A program made the position numbers and the translations under genes. Of a stretch of DNA of 64,000 nucleotides, positions 28,445 through 36,646 are shown one piece after another (position 1 is the stretch's first letter; every line of letters starts with the position of its first letter). The DNA comes from Thermoplasmata archaeon. GTDB taxonomy: Archaea; Thermoplasmatota; Thermoplasmata; Lutacidiplasmatales; SKW197. The DNA is taken from assembly GCA_038874435.1 (NCBI GenBank), contig JAVZCK010000003.1, positions 62,001 through 126,000 of the forward strand, in the 5' to 3' direction. The notes beneath the pieces are model-generated. The model was given only the letters and a program-made list of their open reading frames with translations, was not told where the DNA came from and did no database searches.

Positions 28445-29236
28445 TTAATAAAGTTTATTAATTTTTAGAGATTTAATTACTGTAATTGCGATAATTATAA
28501 CTATCAGAGGCCACGCACAGCAGAGCGTAGAATAGAAGAATATTGAGTAGAGAATTTCAATATAGATGTCTGGAATTATTGGGACCCTGTCGTAATTAAA
28601 ATCTGAAGATTTCAACAGGATACTCCCATTAATGGCACTGATGTATACTATGCATGGAGGATGTTCTGTTATTACCCAATACCACAACTCAATTACATAG
28701 ACAGGAATTGGTTGAGAACTTGGAATGTGTGAATCTGTGTCGCTCATGATAAGAGAAAATGAATAAATTTCTGAATCTGGATGATCTACCAACCATTTTC
28801 TGATTGTAACGTCTTCCATTGCAATGTTATATGCTTCATCACTGTCTATATTGGCTCCAGACAGGGGCGTTATATTCTCTATTGCAAATGGGCTTGTGGA
28901 GATAGAGATTTTGGCGTCACGCTTCACCTCACATCTCACTGTAGAGTTAATTTCTCTATCAACAAAATATAGAAACCACACATCAAACTTGCCCTTGCCT
29001 CCAGTGGACTTATCTGCAGCAATCTTCGTAAGAATGGAATGAGGGAATAATTTTTTCACTTCTGGCTCTCCTATTTTTTTCGCTTCTAATGCTGTTAAAT
29101 TGCCCTCTTTTGTCAGTTTTGAATATTGATAAATTCCTACAGTGATTAACAATGAAAGTATAATGATGAGAAAGATTGCCACTGTTATAAACTTTTTTTG
29201 CTTTTTTCCAATTGCAACCATCCTATTCACATTCAT
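28445..29236 (-). CDS. Membrane-anchored protein of unknown function
   Basis: This encodes 263 residues. There is an N-terminal membrane helix (ITVAIFLIIILSLLITVGIY), an extracytoplasmic domain with a PepSY-like feel (LTALEAKKIGEPEVKKLFPH; IDSDEAYNIAMEDVTIRKWL) and a C-terminal hydrophobic helix (CCAWPLIVIIIAITVIKSL). The PepSY resemblance is weak and I give no function. The promoter is a TATA-like AAAAATAAAT (29270-29261, minus) about 27 nt before the ATG, so it is probably leaderless. It stands alone between the TPR gene and tupC. Confidence 0.6.
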   Translation of the reverse strand: MNVNRMVAIGKKQKKFITVAIFLIIILSLLITVGIYQYSKLTKEGNLTALEAKKIGEPEVKKLFPHSILTKIAADKSTGGKGKFDVWFLYFVDREINSTVRCEVKRDAKISISTSPFAIENITPLSGANIDSDEAYNIAMEDVTIRKWLVDHPDSEIYSFSLIMSDTDSHIPSSQPIPVYVIELWYWVITEHPPCIVYISAINGSILLKSSDFNYDRVPIIPDIYIEILYSIFFYSTLCCAWPLIVIIIAITVIKSLKINKLY

Positions 29237-29350
29237 TTTGTTTCCAAATGTAACCCTGAGATTTATTTTTTTCTCTCCTGCCGAAAACTGTCATGGCCTC
29301 TGTTATCTAATCCTACTATAATTTGTGTGACTTAAGTTTTTCCAAAAGGC

Positions 29351-30073
29351 CTACCATGGCATCTCTCCAGAAACAAATTGTTTTGCTAGTTCCGTCTCTG
29401 GGTTTTCAATAACCTTTTTTGTATCTCCCTGCTCTTCGATTTTTCCATCGATGAGAATTGCTACTCTATTTGCTAGTCGTCTTACTTGCAAGAGATTATG
29501 GGAAACCATCAGTACACTCCCGCCACGTTTGACAAACTCTCTCACTTGTTGTTCCAGCAGAGCTACATTTTTGTAGTCCAGATTAGCAGTGAATTCATCA
29601 AGGAAAAGAATTTGTGGCTCTCCGATAACAGCCCTTGCAAAGGCCACCCGTTGGGCTTCACCCCCAGAAATTTTTCGCACATTCTTATTCAGGATATCAG
29701 TTATGCCCAGCATTTTTGCCACGTCAAAGACCTTTTTTTTAATCTCTTCCTTTTCAAAATTTCTGATTAACAGAGGTATTGCGATATTATCGTAAACTGT
29801 GCCTGTTAGCAAAACTGGCTTCTGCTGCACATATCCTATATTTTTTCGTACAGCATACAAATCGTTTTCGGATTTGATAACCTTTTCCAATAGTCTTACT
29901 TCTCCTGTATCTGGCTTTTCAAGTGTGGCGAGAATCCTTACTAATGTAGTTTTACCCGAGCCGCTGGGACCAATTACAGAGAGAATCTCTCCTTTCTTTA
30001 GACATAGTGAGATTGATGAAAGCACTAGTTTTTCCTCATACTTTTTGGAGACCCTTTTGCAATCAAGAATCAT
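29351..30073 (-). CDS. tupC: Tungstate ABC transporter, ATP-binding protein
   Basis: This encodes 240 residues. Walker A is VIGPSGSGKTTLVRIL, the Q-loop NIGYVQQKPVLLTG, the signature KISGGEAQRVAFARAV, Walker B ILFLDEFTANLD and the switch His in LMVSHNLLQ. It is the energy-coupling subunit of the Tup system, shown by its tight linkage (ATGA overlap) with the permease and the TupA-type binding protein upstream. It is a short form without the C-terminal regulatory domain seen in ModC/WtpC. Confidence 0.9.
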   Translation of the reverse strand: MILDCKRVSKKYEEKLVLSSISLCLKKGEILSVIGPSGSGKTTLVRILATLEKPDTGEVRLLEKVIKSENDLYAVRKNIGYVQQKPVLLTGTVYDNIAIPLLIRNFEKEEIKKKVFDVAKMLGITDILNKNVRKISGGEAQRVAFARAVIGEPQILFLDEFTANLDYKNVALLEQQVREFVKRGGSVLMVSHNLLQVRRLANRVAILIDGKIEEQGDTKKVIENPETELAKQFVSGEMPW

Positions 30074-30708
30074 CTGTCTCCCTCCAGCTTTGCAAGTATC
30101 GCATAAATTGTAAGACAGACAAGTAGGAGTACGAGCGAAAGCCAGATGGCAAGCTCAAAATTTCCAGTTCTAGTCGAGACCATTACAGATGTGGTGAGTA
30201 CACTTGTGTAGCCCTCAATATTTCCTCCGACAATCATTGCTGCACCAACTTCACTTATTGCTGAACCAAATCCTACCATTACTGCAGCTAGAATTCCATT
30301 TCTTGCCTCTCGCAAGTGCAAATAGAGGTTCTGCCATTTGCTACCGCCAAGCACATTGATTGCATCAGATATTTCAACAGGTATTGAAGCCACTGTCATC
30401 ATTGTTATACCTAAAATCAATGGAAATGCAAGCAAAAACTCCGCTAAAATCATTGCGGGAAGTGTGAAGAGCATGTGGAGGAAGCCAAGTGGTCCAGAGG
30501 AAGAGAGTAGGAGATACACAAGCAAACCCATAACTACTGGTGGAAAACCGTAAAAGGTGTAGATCACAGTTTTAAGTGCGGATTTTCCACGGATCTTTTT
30601 AATTCCTAAATACACACCAAGAGGAATGCCACCTGCAGAGGCAAGGAGAGTAGCACAACCAGAAACGAGGATGGAACGAAGCGTGTCTCCCCAAACACTT
30701 TCCCACAT
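30070..30708 (-). CDS. tupB: Tungstate ABC transporter, permease
   Basis: This is a 212-residue inner permease with about five membrane helices and the EAA-type loop (DAINVLGGSKWQNLYLHLRE) that docks the ATPase. ATLLASAGGIPLGVYLGIKK and VGFGSAISEVGAAMIVGGNI are typical of TupB. It lies 3 nt downstream of tupA and overlaps tupC by 4 nt. Together the three form a high-affinity tungstate (possibly molybdate) importer. Confidence 0.9.
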   Translation of the reverse strand: MWESVWGDTLRSILVSGCATLLASAGGIPLGVYLGIKKIRGKSALKTVIYTFYGFPPVVMGLLVYLLLSSSGPLGFLHMLFTLPAMILAEFLLAFPLILGITMMTVASIPVEISDAINVLGGSKWQNLYLHLREARNGILAAVMVGFGSAISEVGAAMIVGGNIEGYTSVLTTSVMVSTRTGNFELAIWLSLVLLLVCLTIYAILAKLEGDR

Positions 30709-30711
30709 TTT

Positions 30712-31551
30712 TTACCACCTTGTCCAAAATAGTTGCTCAGAATTTATCGTATAATTTTCAATCTTTGAAAGGGTTTCTGGGCTTTGGAGCCAGGTTTCAA
30801 ATTTTTTTATCAGTGCACCATTCTTTTCTGAACCCGATTTTGTAATGAGTAAGGAATAAATATTAACAAGGTCAGCGTTTTTCTGAATTTCAAATTTTTC
30901 TAGATTTCCAAGTTTCGGTTTCAAAAATGCCCAGGTTGCTGGATCGCATAGAACATACGCACCCTTTTCGTTCGCAAGCATAAGCGCAGTACTCATACTT
31001 CCACTACCATTTAAATACCATGACTTGGTTTTTAGGTCATCTAAAGAGATTCCTAGTTGTTGCCAGATTTGTCGTTCACGAAGATGGGTGCCAGATAAGT
31101 CACCCCTTGATACAAATTTTGAACTAGAACTGTAAATCTTCTCGAATGCCTGGGTGATATTGTGAATGCTAGAAATCCCCGCAGGGTTGGTTTTCGGACC
31201 TATGAGCACAAAGTAGTTCTGGAAAAGTTCCCTACGTTCTGTTCCAAAGCCAGCATCTATATACTCTTTCTCTAACTCTGGAGCATGAACTAGAAGCACA
31301 TCTGCATCTCCGCGCTTTCCATATTCTAGTGCTTGCCCAGTGCCTACCGCAATCACATACACCTTTGCATCATGTGCCTCTTCAAACTCGGGAAGAATTT
31401 CTGAGAGTAGACCAGAATCATAAAGAGAGGTTGTGGTTGCGAGTATCAGTTTTGCATTACTGCTGTTTATCTGCCAGAATGCTATAATGGATGTGATACA
31501 GATGAATACACAAGACATGATGACTGCAATCTTTGCCTTTTTTTCAATCAC
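30712..31551 (-). CDS. tupA: Tungstate-binding protein TupA
   Basis: This encodes 279 residues with an N-terminal membrane segment (AVIMSCVFICITSIIAFWQI) serving as signal anchor or signal peptide. The TupA oxyanion-binding motifs are LATTTSLYDSGLL and FVSRGDLSGTHLRE, and VIAVGTGQALEYGKRGDADV is also characteristic. It binds tungstate outside the cell and delivers it to TupB. The start is a GTG; an overlapping ATG in another frame is followed directly by a stop. A 7-bp inverted repeat resembling ModE/TunR operators lies 14-37 nt upstream and spans the probable TATA, so expression is likely repressed when metal is plentiful. Confidence 0.9.
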   Translation of the reverse strand: MIEKKAKIAVIMSCVFICITSIIAFWQINSSNAKLILATTTSLYDSGLLSEILPEFEEAHDAKVYVIAVGTGQALEYGKRGDADVLLVHAPELEKEYIDAGFGTERRELFQNYFVLIGPKTNPAGISSIHNITQAFEKIYSSSSKFVSRGDLSGTHLRERQIWQQLGISLDDLKTKSWYLNGSGSMSTALMLANEKGAYVLCDPATWAFLKPKLGNLEKFEIQKNADLVNIYSLLITKSGSEKNGALIKKFETWLQSPETLSKIENYTINSEQLFWTRW

Positions 31552-31564
31552 ATAGAACCAAAAT

Positions 31565-31588
31565 CGTTATGCATAGATAAACATAACG
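31565..31588. promoter_or_regulatory. ModE/TunR-like operator overlapping the tupA promoter
   Basis: CGTTATG (31565-31571) and CATAACG (31582-31588) form a perfect inverted repeat with a 10-nt spacer. The half-sites and their spacing resemble ModE boxes (CGnTATA ... TATAnCG) and the TTATG ... CATAA type reported for tungstate regulators. On the minus strand the spacer holds TTTATCTATG, a TATA-like element about 26 nt before the GTG start, so a bound repressor would block the promoter. No ModE-like gene is in this window. Confidence 0.6.
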
Positions 31589-31599
31589 GTCGATTCAAA

Positions 31600-32604
31600 T
31601 TAGATTTCCCACACAGCCATGGCATCTCCGAAGCTGAAAAATCTGTATCTTTGCTCTATTGCAATTCTGTAAACTTCCATTAATTTCTCTCTTCCAAGGA
31701 TTGCTGAAGTCAGGAGTATTGGTGTAGATTTTGGAAGATGAAAGTTCGTAATGAATGCATTTACTGGACTCTGGAATTTGTAGCCCGGATAAATAAATAA
31801 GTTTGTTTCCCCAGAGGATTCATAAACTACTCCATTTCTGGAGGCACTCTCGAGGGCACGCATAGTTGTGGTGCCGACACAGCAAACTTTTTTATTTTTT
31901 TGACTTGCTAAATTTATCTCGGAGGCAACTTTTCTGGGAATTTCATACCACTCCTCTTCCATTTTATGCTCTTCAACTTCTTCACTTTGTGGAATGTGGA
32001 ATGTGCCATACCCAACATGCAGTGTGAGAAAAACAATTTTCACCCCTAATCTTTTTAACTGCTCCAAAAGTCCTTCTGTGAAGTGCAGTCCCGCAGTGGG
32101 TGCAGCAATTGAACCCTCTTTTTTGGCATAGACGGTCTGATAATCGTCTGGTTGTTTAATTTCCTTTTTAATGTAAGGAGGAAGAGGCATTTTCCCATGT
32201 TCTCTTAATATTGCATTGATCTCAGGAGCGATGCATATCCATCGATTGCCATCCTTTATAAGTTCCATTTTACGTTCACCAGCACTCAGCACGAACTGTT
32301 CGCCTTTGAGTTTTCCAGATGCAAGCACTTCCCATGCATCCTCTCTAACCTTTCTCAGAAAAAGAAGTTTTACTTTACCACCAGTGCTTTTCATTGCTGT
32401 AACTGTTGCAGGGATCACTTTTGTGTCGTTGAGAACTAGCACATCCCCGCTTTCGAAATATTCTACCAGGTCGCGAAAAATCCTGTGTTCAATCTTACCT
32501 GATTTTTTCCAGACACAGAGCAACCTTGCACTATCCCTCGGTTCTACGGGCTCCTGTGCGATGAGTTCTTTTGGAAGCTCAAAATCGAAATCCTTCAGTT
32601 TCAT
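31600..32604 (-). CDS. queA: S-adenosylmethionine:tRNA ribosyltransferase-isomerase QueA
   Basis: QueA moves the ribosyl part of SAM to preQ1 in tRNA, forming epoxyqueuosine. Its 334 residues are near normal length. Family motifs are FDFELPKELIAQEPVEPRDS, GDVLVLNDTKVIPA, GKMPLPPYIK, SIAAPTAGLHFTEGLL, LHVGYGTFHIP, VGTTTMRALESA and the end ITNFHLPKSTPILLTSAI. Archaea normally make archaeosine, not queuosine, so a full-length QueA here is notable, more so with QueH nearby. The ATG overlaps the triosephosphate isomerase stop (ATGA). Confidence 0.93.
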   Translation of the reverse strand: MKLKDFDFELPKELIAQEPVEPRDSARLLCVWKKSGKIEHRIFRDLVEYFESGDVLVLNDTKVIPATVTAMKSTGGKVKLLFLRKVREDAWEVLASGKLKGEQFVLSAGERKMELIKDGNRWICIAPEINAILREHGKMPLPPYIKKEIKQPDDYQTVYAKKEGSIAAPTAGLHFTEGLLEQLKRLGVKIVFLTLHVGYGTFHIPQSEEVEEHKMEEEWYEIPRKVASEINLASQKNKKVCCVGTTTMRALESASRNGVVYESSGETNLFIYPGYKFQSPVNAFITNFHLPKSTPILLTSAILGREKLMEVYRIAIEQRYRFFSFGDAMAVWEI

Positions 32605-33296
32605 CTTAACATTCCAGATACGATGTCTCTAGTCGCTTTCTCCCAATCCTTTGCTTTCACTATTCCACTTGCTAGGAGAATGCCCTCAGAACCGAGTTCA
32701 ATTGCTTTTGCCACATCCTTCCCTGTTTTCACGCCAGCTCCGCAGAGCACCTTCACTTTGCTGGAAACTCGTTTCACTTTATCTACAGTGCCTGAAATCA
32801 CCTCTGGTTTAGCTGTAGAGACCGCAATATCTCCCCCAATCAGTTCAGGTGGTTCAACAGCCACAAAGTCGGGCTCAAGGGCAGCTGCAGCACAACTAGT
32901 TGCTACATTGTTTGTGCATACAATCGAGATTAAGCCAAGCTTCCTGCATTTTTCGACTAGAAATTCTATATCTGCAAGCTTCAATCTGTGCTCAGAGTGA
33001 TTTATGAGAGTACCCACCGCTCCAGCATCCTTCAGGTTTTCAAGGTGTGTGAAACCAGTATGGCTACCAAAATCAATTGCATCTGCATGTTGACTTAAAA
33101 CAGGAATTTTTGTCTGGGGAGCGATTAACCTTATATCAGGTAATGTTACAGCAGCTCCAATTTCAACACCATACTCTAGAGACACTTTTTCCAATACTTT
33201 AGTCAACTCGAGCGCTTTCTGTCCGAAGCTCACATCGTAAATTTTATAATTTACCACAAGCACCGGTGTTCTCAGCAACTTAACCACCCTTTCCAT
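32601..33296 (-). CDS. tpiA: Triosephosphate isomerase, archaeal type
   Basis: This interconverts glyceraldehyde-3-phosphate and dihydroxyacetone phosphate. Its 231 residues have the short archaeal form. Substrate Asn/Lys are in VVNYKIYDV, the catalytic His is in TLINHSEHRL, and the catalytic Glu and flexible loop are in VAVEPPELIGGDIAVSTAKP. The phosphate-gripping VLCGAGVKTGKDV and EGILLASGIVKA segments are present. It sits between mscS (overlap 17 nt) and queA (overlap 4 nt) in one transcript. Confidence 0.93.
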   Translation of the reverse strand: MERVVKLLRTPVLVVNYKIYDVSFGQKALELTKVLEKVSLEYGVEIGAAVTLPDIRLIAPQTKIPVLSQHADAIDFGSHTGFTHLENLKDAGAVGTLINHSEHRLKLADIEFLVEKCRKLGLISIVCTNNVATSCAAAALEPDFVAVEPPELIGGDIAVSTAKPEVISGTVDKVKRVSSKVKVLCGAGVKTGKDVAKAIELGSEGILLASGIVKAKDWEKATRDIVSGMLR

Positions 33297-34794
33297 CCTT
33301 TATGTGGACATCTAGTTGTGGGAATGGAATCTCTATTCCCTCTTTCTTGAATCTCTCAAACAAATTCGTGCGAATTTCAGATTCCACTTTGTATTTTAGA
33401 TTGTAATCTCTAACTACAAAAAAGATTGCAAAGTTTAAAGAAGAATCTCCAAAATCTCTGAATCTTACTACAGGGGCCTTATCCTTCTCTTTGAGCACAT
33501 CTGGATGAGCAAGGGCTACTTCTTCTGCTACTTTAAGGACTTTCTTTGGGTCTGAACCATATGAAACAGAGAAATCTACTCTACCTCTTAGGGTTTCTCC
33601 CGGCTCTACCACATTCACTATTCTTTCAGAAGAAAGTTTATTGTTTGGAATTACTACAGTAACATCCTCAAATATTGAATAGAATCTTGTGCTTCTCAGC
33701 CCGATCCTTTCTACTCTATACCACTTATCACTATCTCCAAGAATCACAATGTCTCCTTCAACAAATGGTCTGTCCAGTAGAAGAAGAACACCGGAGAAAA
33801 AGTTGGAGAGTGAATCCTGAGCTGCAAAACCGATGATTAGACCAAGTACACCCATACTAGCGACAAGTAGCGTCACATCTACAGAGAATACCTTGTTTAC
33901 AAAATAGATCAGAATTAAGACCACGATTACGGTTCCTCCCACTTTGTCAAATACAGGCACGAGGATGTCATCAATTTCAGTTTCTGTTTTTTGAGCTACC
34001 TTACTGAAGAAGTAAATTACCACATCTTTCCAGAGCCGATAAGCCATGTAACCGAAAAGTAAAATTACCACCGACCAGTAAAAATTGTAAAGATAAAAGT
34101 AGAATATATCAGGCATGTCGAGAATTTCAGTTGACGATACAATTGCATAGGTCACGAAGAAAACAAGCAATGGTTTTCTTACTATTGCTAGTATTCTGTC
34201 GTCCAGGTCTGTTTTGGTATATTTTACTAACCGCGCGATGATAGTTTCTGTAACATAGTAGAGAAATATTATAAGGATACTCCACAGAATTACATCTAGA
34301 ATGAAAACGCCATATACATTGTTAAATGGATAGGGTAGAAAATTTTCAAGGACTCCAAGCACCTTTTCTGTGGAAACTACGCCGACATAATTTATCTCAA
34401 CATTAAACTCAAAAATTTGAACTTGGCTGAGATTTACAGCGTTCCTAATCTCAAAAGTTATATTAAAGTTCTTTTTTGAAACTCTTTTATATGGCTTTAT
34501 TTCCACCTTTACTTCTTTAACGCTTTTTGGCTCTACTACGAAATGATTTTCGGATGATGAAAAGGTGGCATCCGTGACACTGGAAGATATGTTCACAATA
34601 TAGTAATTCATTGTGTTGTTATTTACAATTACGAACTCAAAATTGGATGCGTCTGGGTAATGAGCATCTACTGAGAGTGAAGAGCGGTTAAATACATTCA
34701 GATTTTCTTCTCCACACACGACATCGTAGTTTCCTAACATCACAAATGTAATCACAAGAATGAAAGTAAGAGCTAACCAGCGGGCCTTGTCCAT
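33280..34794 (-). CDS. MscS-family mechanosensitive channel
   Basis: This encodes 504 residues. There is a signal-like N-terminus (LALTFILVITFVMLGNYDVV), a beta-rich extracytoplasmic domain (about 30-135) and several membrane helices. The conserved pore and beta-domain start is GVLGLIIGFAAQDSLSNFFS, then GVLLLLDRPFVEGDIVILGD and VERIGLRSTRF, followed by a C-terminal alpha/beta domain. It should open under membrane tension to release solutes. The added external domain is unlike E. coli MscS. A TATA (34825-34814, minus) about 25 nt before the ATG indicates a leaderless transcript. Confidence 0.9.
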   Translation of the reverse strand: MDKARWLALTFILVITFVMLGNYDVVCGEENLNVFNRSSLSVDAHYPDASNFEFVIVNNNTMNYYIVNISSSVTDATFSSSENHFVVEPKSVKEVKVEIKPYKRVSKKNFNITFEIRNAVNLSQVQIFEFNVEINYVGVVSTEKVLGVLENFLPYPFNNVYGVFILDVILWSILIIFLYYVTETIIARLVKYTKTDLDDRILAIVRKPLLVFFVTYAIVSSTEILDMPDIFYFYLYNFYWSVVILLFGYMAYRLWKDVVIYFFSKVAQKTETEIDDILVPVFDKVGGTVIVVLILIYFVNKVFSVDVTLLVASMGVLGLIIGFAAQDSLSNFFSGVLLLLDRPFVEGDIVILGDSDKWYRVERIGLRSTRFYSIFEDVTVVIPNNKLSSERIVNVVEPGETLRGRVDFSVSYGSDPKKVLKVAEEVALAHPDVLKEKDKAPVVRFRDFGDSSLNFAIFFVVRDYNLKYKVESEIRTNLFERFKKEGIEIPFPQLDVHIKDGKGG

Positions 34795-34813
34795 GATGAA
34801 GAGATAGATGGAA

Positions 34814-34825
34814 GGATATAAAAAG
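34814..34825 (-). promoter_or_regulatory. TATA box of the mscS-tpiA-queA operon
   Basis: CTTTTTATATCC on the minus strand is centred about 26 nt before the ATG at 34794. The divergent gap (34795-34970) also holds a plus-strand TTAATATATT near 34918 for the next gene and nothing else I can identify. Confidence 0.55.
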
Positions 34826-34970
34826 ATTTAGGAAGCTTATGCGTCAAAGTAAACTAGATGTTAATTGTCTTTCAAATAAACGCGAGCCAGAAGGCATCTT
34901 TGTTGAAATCAAAAGGTTAATATATTGCAACCTTTATTACAGCCAAAGCAGTCAGGGCAGGTGTGATAAA

Positions 34971-36638
34971 ATGATAAAAGATAGAGTTATTCCCGTTCCC
35001 CTCATCGCGGGGTTTATAATAATAGTAGCATTAGCTCCAATTGCCCTTGCAGAACATGGCATAGGGACACAGAGCACGGTTATATTTAAAGACCACGAAC
35101 TATATACTTCCCAATCGAAAATTCCAATAAACTTCAGCATGTCTCTGGAAGAATCCGCGGGAGCTTACATAAACCACAATATCTCTGCGCGAATGGATGA
35201 TGATTCGTATCTTTTGATAGATGTGAAGGATAATGCATTTTTCCAGATCAACACAACTGGTTCACTAGACCTCAGAAACAATGTGACCATGATTTTCGAA
35301 GGGAACTCTACTCTCATTCTAAACGGCGGTGTGCTGAATGTTTCAGAGAATGCTACTTTAATTATAAAGGAAAATGCGAAAGTTGTGATAAATGATTCTG
35401 GTAAGCTACAGCTCTACGGAAATTATTCTATCTCCTGTGATACAATCTCGGTGAGAAATGCCCAGATTTATGGCCTTTATGTAGACCGTGTTAATCAAGT
35501 AATTTTAAGGTCAGCTGAATTTGGGGATTTTAATATCTCTACTTGTTTCCAATTCAATGCAGAGGACTCCCAGATTACCAATTTCGAGATATCTACGATT
35601 GATACTTTTACTGCATCTAATACTCTATCAGATAAATCAATTTCAAATATGGTCCTGAAAAATGTCCAAAATGTATCCCTTGACGATGTTAACATAGATT
35701 TAGCCACAATCGATAACTGCGGAAACTTTACAGCTAAAAGTTTGTTTTCTACAAAAATGACGAAATTGACCATCTCTCATCTCAACAAATTTGTAATTGA
35801 GGGATATAATGCTACCAATCTAACGGTGCATGCATCCGAAGTCGTTCTTAAGAATGCCAAGATAAGGGGAAATGAGGGAGAGCTCAGCACGCTCACGGAA
35901 GCGCTCTCCTTCCAGATGTCAAACTGCACATTTGACAAAGGTCTCACATTCGGTGGTAATTCTACCGTTCTCTTGGTAAATAGCACAATTCCGCTTCTAA
36001 AAGCGACAGGCAGCGCAACGATTGAGATTTATGGATGGTATCCTTCTAGGGAAGTTGATAAGGACAAGTTTGAAGCCCAGAACATTATTGTACAAGAAAA
36101 TGCAAGTGTGCGAATCTACAGGTGGCTTACGGTATGTGTTACTAACAAAAATGAAACTCCAATTGCTGGTGCCACTGTAATCGTGATAGATTCTACTGGG
36201 AAAAATGAGGTTGCAAGGGGTGAAACAAATACAACTGGTCATGTAATTTTCTTATTGTATTCGGAACGAATTACATGCGTGAACGGCACGAACTCAGATG
36301 TATTCCAGGGTTGGTATACTGTAAAAGTAGTTTATCAGGATTTGAGACCATCACCAGAAACACAGTCAGCAATTATGAACGATACAGCGGAGATTAGCTT
36401 CGTAATGGAAGTTCCGGAGGAACCAACTCAAGGGAATATGTGGCTGGTAGCTGGAATAATAATTATAATTATCGTCGTTTTACTTCTTACCTACTACTTT
36501 TTCTACATGACAAAGAAAGGTGACGGGGAAACAGAAGTGCACGAAAAGGAAAAAAAGAAAAAAGAAGAATGGAGAACTGATGCCAAACCGAAGTTCAAAG
36601 AACCTCCTAAAGAGTGGCATGAAAAAGAGGAAAAGTAG
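34971..36638 (+). CDS. Membrane-anchored beta-solenoid surface protein
   Basis: This encodes 555 residues. A signal peptide (VPLIAGFIIIVALAPIALAE) leads to a long beta-solenoid-like region (about 80-400) of short repeating strands (LILNGGVLNVSENATLIIKE, AKVVINDSGKLQLYGNY). A carboxypeptidase-regulatory/Ig-like domain follows (TVCVTNKNETPIAGATVIVI). The C-terminus has a membrane helix (WLVAGIIIIIIVVLLLTYYF) and a charged cytoplasmic tail rich in Glu/Lys. It is heavily sequon-rich. The start is set by GGTGTGAT 3 nt upstream; earlier in-frame ATGs lack a signal peptide. The stop is 8 nt before the phosphodiesterase gene, so the pair is likely co-translated. Confidence 0.75.
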   Translation: MIKDRVIPVPLIAGFIIIVALAPIALAEHGIGTQSTVIFKDHELYTSQSKIPINFSMSLEESAGAYINHNISARMDDDSYLLIDVKDNAFFQINTTGSLDLRNNVTMIFEGNSTLILNGGVLNVSENATLIIKENAKVVINDSGKLQLYGNYSISCDTISVRNAQIYGLYVDRVNQVILRSAEFGDFNISTCFQFNAEDSQITNFEISTIDTFTASNTLSDKSISNMVLKNVQNVSLDDVNIDLATIDNCGNFTAKSLFSTKMTKLTISHLNKFVIEGYNATNLTVHASEVVLKNAKIRGNEGELSTLTEALSFQMSNCTFDKGLTFGGNSTVLLVNSTIPLLKATGSATIEIYGWYPSREVDKDKFEAQNIIVQENASVRIYRWLTVCVTNKNETPIAGATVIVIDSTGKNEVARGETNTTGHVIFLLYSERITCVNGTNSDVFQGWYTVKVVYQDLRPSPETQSAIMNDTAEISFVMEVPEEPTQGNMWLVAGIIIIIIVVLLLTYYFFYMTKKGDGETEVHEKEKKKKEEWRTDAKPKFKEPPKEWHEKEEK

Positions 36639-36646
36639 TGGTAAAA

